From Gelidibacter pelagius (GTDB lineage Bacteria > Bacteroidota > Bacteroidia > Flavobacteriales > Flavobacteriaceae): 57,584 bases of DNA. A model generated the notes under the pieces. The model had not been told where the DNA came from, did no database searches, and worked only from the letters and a program-made list of their open reading frames with translations. The translations under genes and the position numbers were made by a program. Of this stretch, positions 34,182 through 43,939 are shown one piece after another. The DNA is taken from assembly GCF_017581925.1 (NCBI RefSeq), contig NZ_JAGEVG010000022.1, positions 1 to 57,584 of the forward strand, written 5' to 3'. Every line of letters starts with the position of its first letter. Positions within the stretch are counted from its first letter, which is position 1.

Positions 34182-37100
34182 TTATAATATTACGAGTTTC
34201 TGGATCTTCTCAACTTGCTTATTAAGTTGATTGGATCTTACTTTTAGTTTATAGACATAGACACCTTTTCCGATTTTATCTCCAAAATCATCGCGGCCGT
34301 CCCAAACAATATCTCTTGACAGTGTCGAGGCACCTTCATTACAACATCCACCTGCATTGGTTTGACTATTTATAGTTTTGACAAGTTTACCTGAGATGGT
34401 GAATATTTGTATAGAAACGTCTAAAGGTTGCGAACTATTGTGATTGAACCAAAATTCTGTGTAATTAATGAATGGATTAGGATAATTTAGAACATTTTCA
34501 ATCTTCAGTTCTTGATCTTTATCATGCACCACAAACTGAATTTCGGCAATCCCTGAGTTATTATAAACGTCCCAAGCTTTTAGGGTCAACGTATGAAGCC
34601 CTGGCTCTAAATCACGAAATGGATAAGTGACCTCTCCCTTAGTATAGTCATCTACTTGCGCTCTATAATAATCATTCAACACGAATGGATTGGTTTCATC
34701 ACCATCAATAATGGCAACAATATCATGTCCAATACCACTTGCGGTATTGATCCCATTACTGTCTTCCAGTTTTGCCAAAAGCGTGGGCGCTTCATTGGTA
34801 ATACCACCTGAAACAAAACTTTCGTCATTCATATAAAGCTTCACAATAGGCCCTGTAGTATCGGTTTCGGCATTTTCATTGATGCCTCCCACTAAAATAT
34901 CAAAACTTGCCCCTGCTTGATCTTGCAAAGGTGTTTCTGATTTGGCATAAAAACTCACTTTTCCATTTCCCACTGGTACTCCAATATCTCTGGGAACTAC
35001 AAATTCAAAATCAAAAGCACCATTGGTTACGGAAACTTGACCTATAAATATTTTCTCGCCCAAAGTCGTAAAATCCATTTTGATCAATTGCCCATTCTGA
35101 GCTATATTGTTATTGGCCAATGTTTGGCGTTCTATATTTTTGTCAAAAATAGTTGCGGTAAGAACGCCGTTGTAACCCGTCATTAAGTTTCCTGAAGGAT
35201 CCAAAACCTCTCCGGACATTTTAATTTTACTCAATGCTTTTAAAGTATCATTGGTTTGGCCTAAGGGAACGTCATTAATTTTGGTGAGCTGAATATTAGG
35301 TTTTGCGAAAGCCAATTTCATGGCTGGATCACCGATAAAAAACACCAAGCGTCGTTGTTGAATACCAGAAATGGAAGGGTCCGTTTTAGTTAGTCGCAAA
35401 GCTTCGGCCATTGTTGGATAGTCGTTTGATCCAAATCCAAATAGATATTTTTCTAACTTTATATTGAAGGTAACCCCAACACTTACAAAAATTTGACGTG
35501 TGGTAGTTATCAAGGCAATGGCACCACCTTGGGTATTCCAATACGTGTATTCTCCTGCAGTGGGACGGAACGGGTTATCAAATCGCGTATATTCGCAAGT
35601 CACCGTTACAAAACAATTAAACTTACAGGTATTTCTTATTTCCTGTGAATCGTTTTTATCAAAAATACGTTCAGAGGCCAACCCGTCTTCACCACCATGT
35701 CCAAAATAATTGACGACCAACGCCCCCACTTCAATCGCATCCTTAATCGCTTTATTTACTGCTGGATAACGTTCACCACTCGCTGAAGACTCTTGCTGAA
35801 AGGCGTCTGAGTGGATCTTGACCACGTTTAAAAATGGTTTTTCGGCTGTAATGGATTGTCCTATCTCATCGGTTGTTTCCTGTAGAATACTTTCCCAAGC
35901 AAAATCAACATCATCAGACATGACCACAACGTTATTTCTCCAACTTCCGTAGGATTCATCTTGGTAATACAAGTCAATCTTATCTACCATTTCCTTAGCA
36001 CGTTGAGGCGTTTCTGCCAAAATTCTTCCAACAGCAATATCCAGCTTATTTGAAGCTCCCATATCACCTTCATTAAAATCCATCATCCCAAAAAAATCAT
36101 CAGAAACGAAAGCATTGGTCAAACTAAAACTATCCAATGAATGCCAAGATGGGACGATATTGGTATTGTTTGGAATTCTATCCTTATAATCAAAAGAGGC
36201 ATCTCCAAAAAGACACAAATATTTTAGGCGTTTATCCGGAGCACTAGCATTGTGGTACACATAACGAACTAAGTTTCTGATAGCAGAAACATCCTGATTT
36301 CCCGAACTGAACTCTGTATAGATTTCATTTAAGGTCACAACTTTCACATTGAGATTGTTTTGCGTTCTATTGATTTGCGCCAATCGCTCCGCCTGAGAAA
36401 CTAAATTATTTGGGGAGATGATAAGATAATCAATATCCTTAAATTGACCTTGTTCATCATTAAAAATGGTGCCCTTAATATTTTGATTGCTGACACTTGT
36501 TTTGCTCTCTCGTAAAGGCTCGTAATAATCTGATGGCGTTACTGCCAAGTAGGTTTTGGAAATTCCAGAAATTGATTTAAAATTCATTACCGAACTCCCT
36601 TCAGTGTTCGCAACAGCGGTGACATCATATTTATTAGTGACATCCCAAATTTCTGAAACTGAAGCAGCGTTAGTCATGCTATACTCGACAATCCCTGGTG
36701 TACTTGCCACCTGATTGTTCTTGAATATGAATTGTTCGCCTTCAAAAATGAGTCCGCGAGTAGCTTCAATAGATATATAGTCTAAATACCCGTGAGATGT
36801 TGGGTTTCCTGAATTGTTGTAGTTAAGATTGACAACAACATCCGGTGAGTTAAGTATGACCCTATTATTAAAGAACTTTCCATCTGCCAAAATTGGCGAA
36901 CCAATTGGATTAAATCCAAAATTCGCTACGACATTTGAATTGACCTTAACCTCCATACTCGTAGCCACTTCAGCAGTTGAGGCAGCAAAAACTTTAATGT
37001 GGGCCGGTTCGGAAAGCACAAGATTAGGAAAATTAAACTTAAACTCCTGTTCATTTTCAATATCAAACCTCTCGCCAAACCAACGTCTTCCAACACGTAC

Positions 37101-38042
37101 AATATTAATTTCATCAATTTCATGAAACTGATAATCCTGGAAAGTATTCACCAAATAAGTTGAAGCGCTTGCAGGCTGCGACATGTTCTGGATGCGTTTG
37201 CCAGCACCCCCACTCACATTGACATAATAATAACTCTTGTCAGTAAATATGTTGTTATTGGTATTACTTTCAACATTGTATCCGGTGGGACCTTCGGCAT
37301 AAAATAAGATATAGTCATCACTATTGAATTCGCCGTCTTCTTCACCAATAAACTTTATGGCATTTTCCGTAAGATCAATTGGGTAAGGTTCAGAATTGGA
37401 TAATGGTAGCATGGCACCTCCATTTCCGTAAATTTTAATAGTGCGCGGATCTACCGTGTTTGTATTCACGCCCAATGAATTCAAAAAGCCTCTGGTCAAT
37501 TTAAAAACCCCAGACTTATCGACATAAAATCGGTACCAATTTCCTGAATTGAGCACGGAATTACTAACGTTATGGGTTTGATAGGGATATGCAGTGGAAG
37601 TTCTGCTGGCAGTAATATTATAAGAAATAGAAAACGACGTGATTTTTTTATAAACGCCATTGTCCTTAATAATAGGAGTTACTTCAAGATAGGCATGTGA
37701 TTTATTTCTGGCCGTTGTATTTTCAAAATGCAATTTTGGAACTGTAGGAATTGATTCAATAGGAATTGATAGCAAGTCTTCGGCAGAAATATTAGTGTAA
37801 GACACATTGGTCAGCGTCACTGAATTTTTATTGATCTTTCCATCTGATACCCATTCTGCAAAGAATTTGAGGCCATTATTAGTATCAAAATTAAAATGAT
37901 CTTTATCAAAATAAGGTACGGTTATGGCGGAAGATTCTGTTTCGAGTACAATGCTGCCATTCCATATAATGTCGAATCGCTTTTCTTGGGAAAAACCTAA
38001 AGATGATATTAAAATAAAAAGTAATAGTAACTTTATTCTCAT
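34182..38042 (-). CDS. porU: Type IX secretion sortase PorU
   Basis: The gingipain-like cysteine peptidase has 1286 residues from the ATG at 38042, where MRIKLLLLFILISSLGFSQ is a clear signal peptide; an upstream ATG at 38078 would add 12 charged residues. The peptidase C25 domain holds the catalytic His782 in FGHGGEDGLA and Cys816 in TCEYTRF, 34 residues apart as in gingipains. It ends in a type A-like sorting domain (YPNPFINYTEFWF and KGVYVYKLKV). PorU cuts sorting domains off exported cargo and links the cargo to lipopolysaccharide. The porV gene follows, and gldJ is divergent. Confidence 0.97.
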   Translation of the reverse strand: MRIKLLLLFILISSLGFSQEKRFDIIWNGSIVLETESSAITVPYFDKDHFNFDTNNGLKFFAEWVSDGKINKNSVTLTNVSYTNISAEDLLSIPIESIPTVPKLHFENTTARNKSHAYLEVTPIIKDNGVYKKITSFSISYNITASRTSTAYPYQTHNVSNSVLNSGNWYRFYVDKSGVFKLTRGFLNSLGVNTNTVDPRTIKIYGNGGAMLPLSNSEPYPIDLTENAIKFIGEEDGEFNSDDYILFYAEGPTGYNVESNTNNNIFTDKSYYYVNVSGGAGKRIQNMSQPASASTYLVNTFQDYQFHEIDEINIVRVGRRWFGERFDIENEQEFKFNFPNLVLSEPAHIKVFAASTAEVATSMEVKVNSNVVANFGFNPIGSPILADGKFFNNRVILNSPDVVVNLNYNNSGNPTSHGYLDYISIEATRGLIFEGEQFIFKNNQVASTPGIVEYSMTNAASVSEIWDVTNKYDVTAVANTEGSSVMNFKSISGISKTYLAVTPSDYYEPLRESKTSVSNQNIKGTIFNDEQGQFKDIDYLIISPNNLVSQAERLAQINRTQNNLNVKVVTLNEIYTEFSSGNQDVSAIRNLVRYVYHNASAPDKRLKYLCLFGDASFDYKDRIPNNTNIVPSWHSLDSFSLTNAFVSDDFFGMMDFNEGDMGASNKLDIAVGRILAETPQRAKEMVDKIDLYYQDESYGSWRNNVVVMSDDVDFAWESILQETTDEIGQSITAEKPFLNVVKIHSDAFQQESSASGERYPAVNKAIKDAIEVGALVVNYFGHGGEDGLASERIFDKNDSQEIRNTCKFNCFVTVTCEYTRFDNPFRPTAGEYTYWNTQGGAIALITTTRQIFVSVGVTFNIKLEKYLFGFGSNDYPTMAEALRLTKTDPSISGIQQRRLVFFIGDPAMKLAFAKPNIQLTKINDVPLGQTNDTLKALSKIKMSGEVLDPSGNLMTGYNGVLTATIFDKNIERQTLANNNIAQNGQLIKMDFTTLGEKIFIGQVSVTNGAFDFEFVVPRDIGVPVGNGKVSFYAKSETPLQDQAGASFDILVGGINENAETDTTGPIVKLYMNDESFVSGGITNEAPTLLAKLEDSNGINTASGIGHDIVAIIDGDETNPFVLNDYYRAQVDDYTKGEVTYPFRDLEPGLHTLTLKAWDVYNNSGIAEIQFVVHDKDQELKIENVLNYPNPFINYTEFWFNHNSSQPLDVSIQIFTISGKLVKTINSQTNAGGCCNEGASTLSRDIVWDGRDDFGDKIGKGVYVYKLKVRSNQLNKQVEKIQKLVIL

Positions 38043-38369
38043 TAGTCTGTATAAATCTTTTTCAAAAAACAACTGCAATCTAATACTATTATCACCAACT
38101 GAAACAGCTAATTATATAGAAAGATTAACGTTTGCTCGCATTTGTTAGTATAAAGTCTCCAATTTTTATCCAAAATTACAACAATAATTACTTTTTTACA
38201 CCGTTATTGAAATACTGAAAACACCGATAAAATCGCCAAAAGTCCGACGTCATGTTCGAAAAAAGGGATGAAATGCAACATTTTTTCAATCTATTTGATA
38301 AAAACGCTTGTTACTTTCTCTTTAATTACTATATTGCGTCACTAAATTTAATCAGCTTACTTAAAAAGT
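38043..38369. other. Divergent promoter region between porU and gldJ
   Basis: This AT-rich gap of about 330 bases holds the start regions of porU (minus strand) and gldJ (plus strand). The box matches are weak on both sides (for example TATATTGC near 38331 before gldJ). I see no small gene and no further repeat. Confidence 0.5.
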
Positions 38370-38375
38370 ATGGAT

Positions 38376-40040
38376 ATGAAAAACATCATTAATATAAGGA
38401 TCGCATTTGCCCTAATGCTCTCTTTAGCAATGGTTGGATGTAAAAGATCTTCATCGTCAAACCAATCCAGAGCAACTGGATGGAAGATAAATGACAAGAA
38501 TGGAGGCTTTCAATACAACACCAATTTTAAAGAACAAGAAACTTCCCCAGGTTTAGTTTTTGTTGAAGGTGGAACCTTTACCATGGGAAAAGTGCAGGAT
38601 GACCCTATGCACGATTGGAACAATACACCTAACCAACAACACGTTCAATCCTTTTATATGGATGAAAGTGAGGTGACCAACAAAATGTATTTAGAATATC
38701 TGGATTGGATCAAACGCGTATACCCACCAGATGATCCTAATTTTAAATTGATTTATCAAGGTGCCTTGCCAGACACTCTAGTCTGGAGAAACCGTCTTGG
38801 TTATAGTGAAATGATGACCGAGAACTATTTGCGTCACCCAGGTTATGGTGAATACCCTGTGGTTGGTGTAAGCTGGATCCAAGCTGTTGATTTTGCCAGT
38901 TGGAGAACAGATAGAGTCAATGAATTGTACTTAGAACAAGCTGGTTATTTAAAGAGAGATGCTCGCGTAACTGACGTGAATGCTGACGCTAATTTCAACA
39001 CAGACACTTATATCAATTCTCCGAGTTCTACGTATGGTGGGAATGCAGAAATTCTTGAAGGTGGAAAAAGAAGACAGCAAACTGACGTCGATGGCAACCC
39101 TGTTAATGTGTATGCCAAAAGAGAGTCAGGAATTATATCTCCAGAGTATCGTTTACCTTCTGAGGTCGAATGGGAATATGCAGCGCTTGGCTTGAATGAA
39201 CTAAGAAACTATAACTCTATCCGTGGTAGAAAAAAATACCCTTGGAGTGGTCAATATACCCGTTCAGGTAAAAGAAAGACTAGAGGGGATCAATTAGCAA
39301 ACTTTAAGCAAGGCAAAGGGGATTACGGTGGTATTGCAGGATGGTCTGATGATGGCGCTGATATTACGAACAAAGTAAAATCATACTTGCCAAACGATTT
39401 CGGAATTTATGATATGGCCGGTAACGTTGCTGAGTGGGTAGCTGATGTCTATAGACCTATTGTTGATGATGAATTTAATGACTTCAACTACTACCGTGGT
39501 AACGTTTATACCAAAAATGCTATCAATGAAGATGGTACAGTAAAAGTTGTAACTTCTGAAGATATTGTTTATGACACTCTGAGTACCGGACAAATTGTTC
39601 CTAGAAACTTACCTGGTACAATATTACAAGTGCCTATCAACGGTGAAGACACCTATTTAAAAACAAACTTTGACGCCAGCGATAATCGAAACTTCAGAGA
39701 TGGGGACAGAAGATCATCACGCTATTATAGTGATAACTTTAATGAAGATGAGAATGGAACTGAGACAAAACAGATGTACAATTCTCCAAGACATGAAGTA
39801 ACACTTGATTCAACTGGTGCAATTGTAAGAACAATTGACAAGTCAAATAACAGGACTTCTTTAATCAATGATGATGTAAGAGTTTACAAAGGTGGCTCAT
39901 GGAAAGACAGAGCATATTGGATCGATCCAGCTCAACGTCGTTATTTCCCACAAGACATGGCGACTGATTATATTGGTTTTAGATGTGCAATGTCAAGAGT
40001 TGGTTCCAAATCAAAAGGAAGCCATAAGACAAGACACTAA
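38376..40040 (+). CDS. gldJ: Gliding motility lipoprotein GldJ
   Basis: The protein has 554 residues from the ATG at 38376; one more ATG lies two codons upstream. The signal ends in a lipobox, SLAMVGC, with Cys22. The body is a SUMF1/formylglycine-enzyme-like fold (GGTFTMGKVQDDP, MDESEVTNKMY, YRLPSEVEWEYAAL, YDMAGNVAEWV, GGSWKDRAYWIDPAQR, GFRCAMS). The catalytic cysteines of true sulfatase-activating enzymes are missing, so the role is structural. GldJ is needed for gliding and type IX secretion and stabilises GldK. Its position next to porU and murF is conserved in the family. Confidence 0.97.
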   Translation: MKNIINIRIAFALMLSLAMVGCKRSSSSNQSRATGWKINDKNGGFQYNTNFKEQETSPGLVFVEGGTFTMGKVQDDPMHDWNNTPNQQHVQSFYMDESEVTNKMYLEYLDWIKRVYPPDDPNFKLIYQGALPDTLVWRNRLGYSEMMTENYLRHPGYGEYPVVGVSWIQAVDFASWRTDRVNELYLEQAGYLKRDARVTDVNADANFNTDTYINSPSSTYGGNAEILEGGKRRQQTDVDGNPVNVYAKRESGIISPEYRLPSEVEWEYAALGLNELRNYNSIRGRKKYPWSGQYTRSGKRKTRGDQLANFKQGKGDYGGIAGWSDDGADITNKVKSYLPNDFGIYDMAGNVAEWVADVYRPIVDDEFNDFNYYRGNVYTKNAINEDGTVKVVTSEDIVYDTLSTGQIVPRNLPGTILQVPINGEDTYLKTNFDASDNRNFRDGDRRSSRYYSDNFNEDENGTETKQMYNSPRHEVTLDSTGAIVRTIDKSNNRTSLINDDVRVYKGGSWKDRAYWIDPAQRRYFPQDMATDYIGFRCAMSRVGSKSKGSHKTRH

Positions 40041-40064
40041 GTTTTAATTCAATAAAAAAATCAT

Positions 40065-40096
40065 AAAAGTCCTAACCTTGAGTTAGGACTTTTTTA
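40065..40096 (+). terminator. Terminator between gldJ and murF
   Basis: AAAAGTCCTAAC at 40065-40076 pairs with GTTAGGACTTTT at 40082-40093 and a T-rich tail follows. It is 24 bases after the gldJ stop and 14 bases before murF, so read-through to murF may be limited. Confidence 0.9.
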
Positions 40097-40109
40097 TTAC
40101 ATTTATTTC

Positions 40110-41393
40110 ATGAATATCGAACAACTCTATCAGCATTTTAAGGAGTGTACAACTGCGTGTACCGACACCCGAAAAATCGATAAAAACAGTCTCTTTTTTG
40201 CATTAAAAGGAGATAACTTTAACGGAAACGAATTTGCGAGCATTGCTTTGGAAGCAGGTGCTAAATATTGCGTAGTTGATGAAAAGCGATATGCAATAGA
40301 TCAACGTTATTTATTGGTGGAAAACGTTTTAGAGACATTACAAAACCTTGCGACATTCCATCGAGACAAATTAGCTATTCCAGTAATTGCACTTACTGGA
40401 AGTAATGGAAAAACCACCACTAAAGAATTGATCAACGCCGTGTTGTCAAAGAAATATAAGACTACAGCCACCATAGGTAATTTAAACAATCATATAGGGG
40501 TCCCATTAACCCTCTTGCGAATGAATGAAGCGACAGAAATTGGAATTGTGGAAATGGGCGCCAACCATCCCAAGGAAATTGGTTTATTGGCTGCGATTGC
40601 TCATCCAGATTATGGGCTGATCACCAATTTCGGCAAGGCACATCTTGAAGGTTTTGGAAGTATTGAAGGCGTTATCAAAGCAAAATCAGAGTTGTACGAT
40701 TATTTAATGGCCAATCTGAAAACAATTTTTGTCAATGAAAATGATCCTCTCCAAGTCCAACAAACACAAAATTACGACAAGGTCTTTAAATTCGGATTGC
40801 GCACCTCCACAGATACGATGCTGGAAATTATCAATACGCAACCTTATGTTACCCTCAGTTATAATGGATCTGTGATTAAAAGTCAACTTACAGGCACTTA
40901 CAATTTTAATAATATAGCTGTGGCAATTGCAGTTGGATCGTATTTTAAAATTGAGCCAAATCATATCAAAAATGCCATTGAAGATTACACCCCAACCAAT
41001 AATCGATCACAAATCCTAAAAAAGGGAAGCAATACTATAATCATGGATGCCTATAATGCCAATCCAACAAGTATGATGGCGGCTCTAGAAAATTTCAAAC
41101 AATTAAATCAAGGAGGAAAGATGATTTTTTTAGGCGATATGTTCGAATTGGGTAAAACTGCAGAAAGCGAACATCAGTCCATTGTGGATTATCTCGAACA
41201 GAACGAATTAGGAAAAGTTCATTTAATCGGTAAAAATTTTTATAAAACGAATGTCACACATTCAAACATTCAGAAGTTTGAAACTTTTGAGGCTTTAAAA
41301 TTAAATCTTCAACAGCATCCTATTAAAGATTCTTTTTTATTGATTAAGGGCTCAAGAGGCATGGCTTTAGAGCGGATTTTAGAGCTTTTGTGA
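40110..41393 (+). CDS. murF: UDP-MurNAc-tripeptide D-alanyl-D-alanine ligase
   Basis: The 427-residue Mur ligase adds D-Ala-D-Ala to the UDP-MurNAc-tripeptide, the last cytoplasmic step of peptidoglycan precursor synthesis. It has the N-terminal substrate domain, then ALTGSNGKTTTKELI (ATP loop, near residue 95), GNLNNHIGVPLTLL and EMGANHPKEI, and the C-terminal domain with MDAYNANPTSM. It follows gldJ at a close distance, past a terminator. A promoter for it is not clear, so low-level read-through from gldJ is likely. Confidence 0.97.
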   Translation: MNIEQLYQHFKECTTACTDTRKIDKNSLFFALKGDNFNGNEFASIALEAGAKYCVVDEKRYAIDQRYLLVENVLETLQNLATFHRDKLAIPVIALTGSNGKTTTKELINAVLSKKYKTTATIGNLNNHIGVPLTLLRMNEATEIGIVEMGANHPKEIGLLAAIAHPDYGLITNFGKAHLEGFGSIEGVIKAKSELYDYLMANLKTIFVNENDPLQVQQTQNYDKVFKFGLRTSTDTMLEIINTQPYVTLSYNGSVIKSQLTGTYNFNNIAVAIAVGSYFKIEPNHIKNAIEDYTPTNNRSQILKKGSNTIIMDAYNANPTSMMAALENFKQLNQGGKMIFLGDMFELGKTAESEHQSIVDYLEQNELGKVHLIGKNFYKTNVTHSNIQKFETFEALKLNLQQHPIKDSFLLIKGSRGMALERILELL

Positions 41394-41478
41394 ATTGAAA
41401 TTGATCAAATGTTCACTTCTTACTGATTACGATTGCTTGTGTACGGTCAGCCATAAGTTTTTTATAAAACAAAAAGAT

Positions 41479-41622
41479 CTATGACTTCGCTTTTTTGATA
41501 ATCGCCTTCAGTCGCTCCTTTCGAAGTACTTTTTCAGCTTTCTGCTTATTTATTTTTCTATTAAGCAGTTTGGTGTGTTTGGCCTTATTTTTAGTGTTTT
41601 TTTGACCTTTAGGTTTTGGCAT
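41479..41622 (-). CDS. Small basic hypothetical protein
   Basis: This is a 47-residue Lys/Arg-rich protein (MPKPKGQKNTKNKAKHTKLL..., ending IIKKAKS) with start ATG at 41622. A longer reading from 41700 adds residues that do not look like the start of a real protein. It has no cysteine or hydrophobic segment, so it could bind RNA or a ribosome, but that is a guess from charge alone. It is flanked by murF (convergent) and an ATP-grasp gene. Confidence 0.5.
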   Translation of the reverse strand: MPKPKGQKNTKNKAKHTKLLNRKINKQKAEKVLRKERLKAIIKKAKS

Positions 41623-41772
41623 GATGGTGTGTTTTATGAAATTTATCTTCTCAATCTTTGAAGTCTGTAACTTGGGTTCTCCTAAACATATTAATTTCAT
41701 GCCATTGTTGTTGTTTCCGCTAGTAAACCAAGTATGGAATTTGGGGCTATCGGCCGGCCAGACATCCAGTTT

Positions 41773-42951
41773 TTAGATTGGCAATTGCAATTTTCTAATA
41801 TATTTACTTAAATCAGAATTAAGTATGTTTTTTAGTTCCATTTTATTTCCTTCACTTGTTTCAGTAAACAGTATTCCAAATGCAGGATATTTGTTAAAAT
41901 CCAATTTTCTAATCACTAGTATATTTTCTAAATCCAATTTAAGAATCTCAAAATCAAAATGAGAGATTTCTGATGGTTTAAATCCTGAATTATTGTTTAA
42001 TAAAATGATGCTATGAATTTCATCTTTTTTAGTCTTGAAAATCTCATCCCAATTTGGTTTTTTGTTTTCAATAAAATATTGGTATGAATTAAACTTAAAG
42101 GCATACCACGCGAGATCGCCAGTGGTACACCACCCACCAAATCGTTGAGGGTTTATTTCAATTGGCCGTATTACCCCTTCCTTGTCAATTCTAACCTCTA
42201 TATGTAAAGGAAAATTTTTCAAATCTGCCTTTTTCCCTATGGGTTTTAAAAACTCCTCGACGCTGTCTTTGTACTTACGAATTATACTTTCGGACGTAGA
42301 ATAAACCCTGTCACTAACATCGGAACTTGAAGAAAACATATGATGTAATATATTTAAAATCACTACTTCTCCCTCATTATTAAAATAGGCATCAATCGCG
42401 AATTCCTCGCCTTCTATATATTCTTCAATAAGAAAAACAGAAGCATCCATGACGTCTTTTGGATAAATACTCTTTAGATTGTCATAATTCAATTCCTTCT
42501 GAACCCTAGTCCAATCAGCCTTATTATGAACCACATGTACGCCAATACTAAAAAAACCTACGGAAGGTTTAATAACAAACGGCTTCTTTAATTCATCAAT
42601 ATCTAAAGTTTGAATTTCTTCCATATCAATCTTTCTAAACAGGAAGTCTGGAAATAAATCACTAATTAATTCCCTAAACTTAAACTTATCTTTGAATAAT
42701 CGTATTTGCTTAGGTAGATCTGTTTCTTTTAGATTATTGAAAATCCATGTTAATGCATTCTCGGAATTCGTATATACAAGTGGATTTGAGCTATTTATAA
42801 TTTTAAATTTCGCATCTTTTTCAGAAATCCAATTTAAAGAATCATCACTTATCATTGATCTGGCTTCTTTAGTAGAAATAATTTCAAAATTATGTTCTTT
42901 AATAGTTCTTAAAAGAAAATCTGAAATATAGGGATGGTCTATGAGTATCAA
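41773..42951 (-). CDS. ATP-grasp domain protein, substrate unknown
   Basis: The 392-residue protein has the ATP-grasp core: KPFVIKPSVGFFSIGVHVV around residue 145 (ATP lysine and Gly loop), EEYIEGEEFAIDAYFN near 195, and EVRIDKEGVIRPIEINPQRFGGW near 265 (metal-binding Glu and Asn). Such enzymes join a carboxylate to an amine using ATP. The first 100 residues do not match a family I know. No typical peptide-forming or metabolic partner is adjacent, so the product is unknown. The low-GC sequence and isolated position suggest an accessory gene. Confidence 0.78.
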   Translation of the reverse strand: MILIDHPYISDFLLRTIKEHNFEIISTKEARSMISDDSLNWISEKDAKFKIINSSNPLVYTNSENALTWIFNNLKETDLPKQIRLFKDKFKFRELISDLFPDFLFRKIDMEEIQTLDIDELKKPFVIKPSVGFFSIGVHVVHNKADWTRVQKELNYDNLKSIYPKDVMDASVFLIEEYIEGEEFAIDAYFNNEGEVVILNILHHMFSSSSDVSDRVYSTSESIIRKYKDSVEEFLKPIGKKADLKNFPLHIEVRIDKEGVIRPIEINPQRFGGWCTTGDLAWYAFKFNSYQYFIENKKPNWDEIFKTKKDEIHSIILLNNNSGFKPSEISHFDFEILKLDLENILVIRKLDFNKYPAFGILFTETSEGNKMELKNILNSDLSKYIRKLQLPI

Positions 42952-42957
42952 TTTTTA

Positions 42958-43155
42958 TTATAAATATCGTTTATCTTTAATTATAATCATTGCTAAAAGT
43001 AAATAACTTCCTGTTATAAATAGAAAGATTAAAAAAAGAGTATTAAGAATATGATCTTCTAAAACCATCTGTACGGAACCAAAATAGAACACAACGATCT
43101 GCTTGGTTTTTTGGGACCCTAAAACTCTTGGAGTATCTACCTCGGATCCGAACAT
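42958..43155 (-). CDS. Short ORF with one membrane helix, doubtful
   Basis: The 65-codon reading frame has a single hydrophobic stretch near its end (about residues 35-57). Read on the minus strand it sits 6 bases before the ATP-grasp gene. The frame can be extended upstream without a start codon to about 43260, and the plus strand also has an open frame over about 43050-43290 ending KDFKL. The overlapping frames look like relics of a broken gene. Confidence 0.25.
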   Translation of the reverse strand: MFGSEVDTPRVLGSQKTKQIVVFYFGSVQMVLEDHILNTLFLIFLFITGSYLLLAMIIIKDKRYL

Positions 43156-43338
43156 TGGATTTTCCAGCCATTTTTGATCTGTGGATAAAAACCCTACGTA
43201 ATCAACTTGAAACTTCAGGCATTGCTGGTATTTTCCACCAAAACCTTTTTCTACGAATTAAAGACTTTAAACTTTAAAGAGAGGGAATTTGGCAAAATTG
43301 AAGTCATTGATTTGAATGTTCTCCAATTGGATCAAGTC

Positions 43339-43900
43339 CGTTCATCTAGAGCAAAACCGATACTGCAAAACTGCTCGTAGCAGGCGGGTAGAATCCCGTG
43401 CGCTTGGCAGCGCACTGCGGATTTTTGTTTCCTGAAAACTCTCAAGTCTGCGACATGTAATTTCTAAAAGGGGATTAACTGCGTTGATCCAGATTTAGTC
43501 AACTCCTGCAAACCTGCCCGTAGCAGGCGGGTACAGTCCCGTGCGCTTGGCAGCATACTGCGATTTTTGTTTCCTGAAAATCCTCAAGTCTGCGACTTGG
43601 GATTTCTAAAAGGGGATTAACTGCGTTGATCCAGATATAGTCAACTCCTGCAAACCTGCCCGTAGCAGGCGGGTACAATCCCGTGCGTTTGGCAGCACAC
43701 TGCGGATTTTTGTTTCCTGAAAATCCTCAAGTCTGCGACATGTAATTTCTAAAAGGGGATTAACTCCGTTGATCCAGAGCAAAACCGCTCCTGCAAACCT
43801 GCCCGTAGCAGGCGGGTACAATCCCGTGCGCTTGGCAGCGCACTGCGGATTTTTGTTTCCTGAAAACCCTAAAGTCTGCGACTTGGGATTTTCAGGAAAC
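43339..43900. repeat. Tandem array of about 143-bp units beside tRNA-Val genes
   Basis: Nearly identical units start at 43376, 43519, 43661 and 43804, with periods of 143, 142 and 143 bases. Each begins CGTAGCAGGCGGGTA and includes GGATTTTTGTTTCCTGAAAA and AAAAGGGGATTAACT. A partial unit end lies at 43339-43375. The last unit is cut at about 43885, where it runs into an inverted copy of its own segment (43847-43869 against 43885-43908). CCTGCccgtaGCAGG hairpins sit at the unit joints. The array is on the downstream side of the tRNA terminator. Confidence 0.9.
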
Positions 43901-43930
43901 AAAAATCCCGATGCTCTCGCATCGGGATTG
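43900..43930 (-). terminator. Terminator of the tRNA-Val operon
   Basis: AATCCCGATGC at 43904-43914 pairs perfectly with GCATCGGGATT at 43919-43929 around a 4-base loop. Read on the minus strand a T run follows. It starts 10 bases past the 3' end of the tRNA at 43940. Confidence 0.85.
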
Positions 43931-43939
43931 TGCTTGATG

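Noticed and set aside
38043-38078. Upstream ATG for PorU at 38078
   Set aside because: The 12 extra residues are charged and would precede the clear signal peptide that begins at 38042.
43339-43900. Possible CRISPR array
   Set aside because: The whole 143-bp unit is conserved with no short-repeat and unique-spacer structure, and no cas gene is near.
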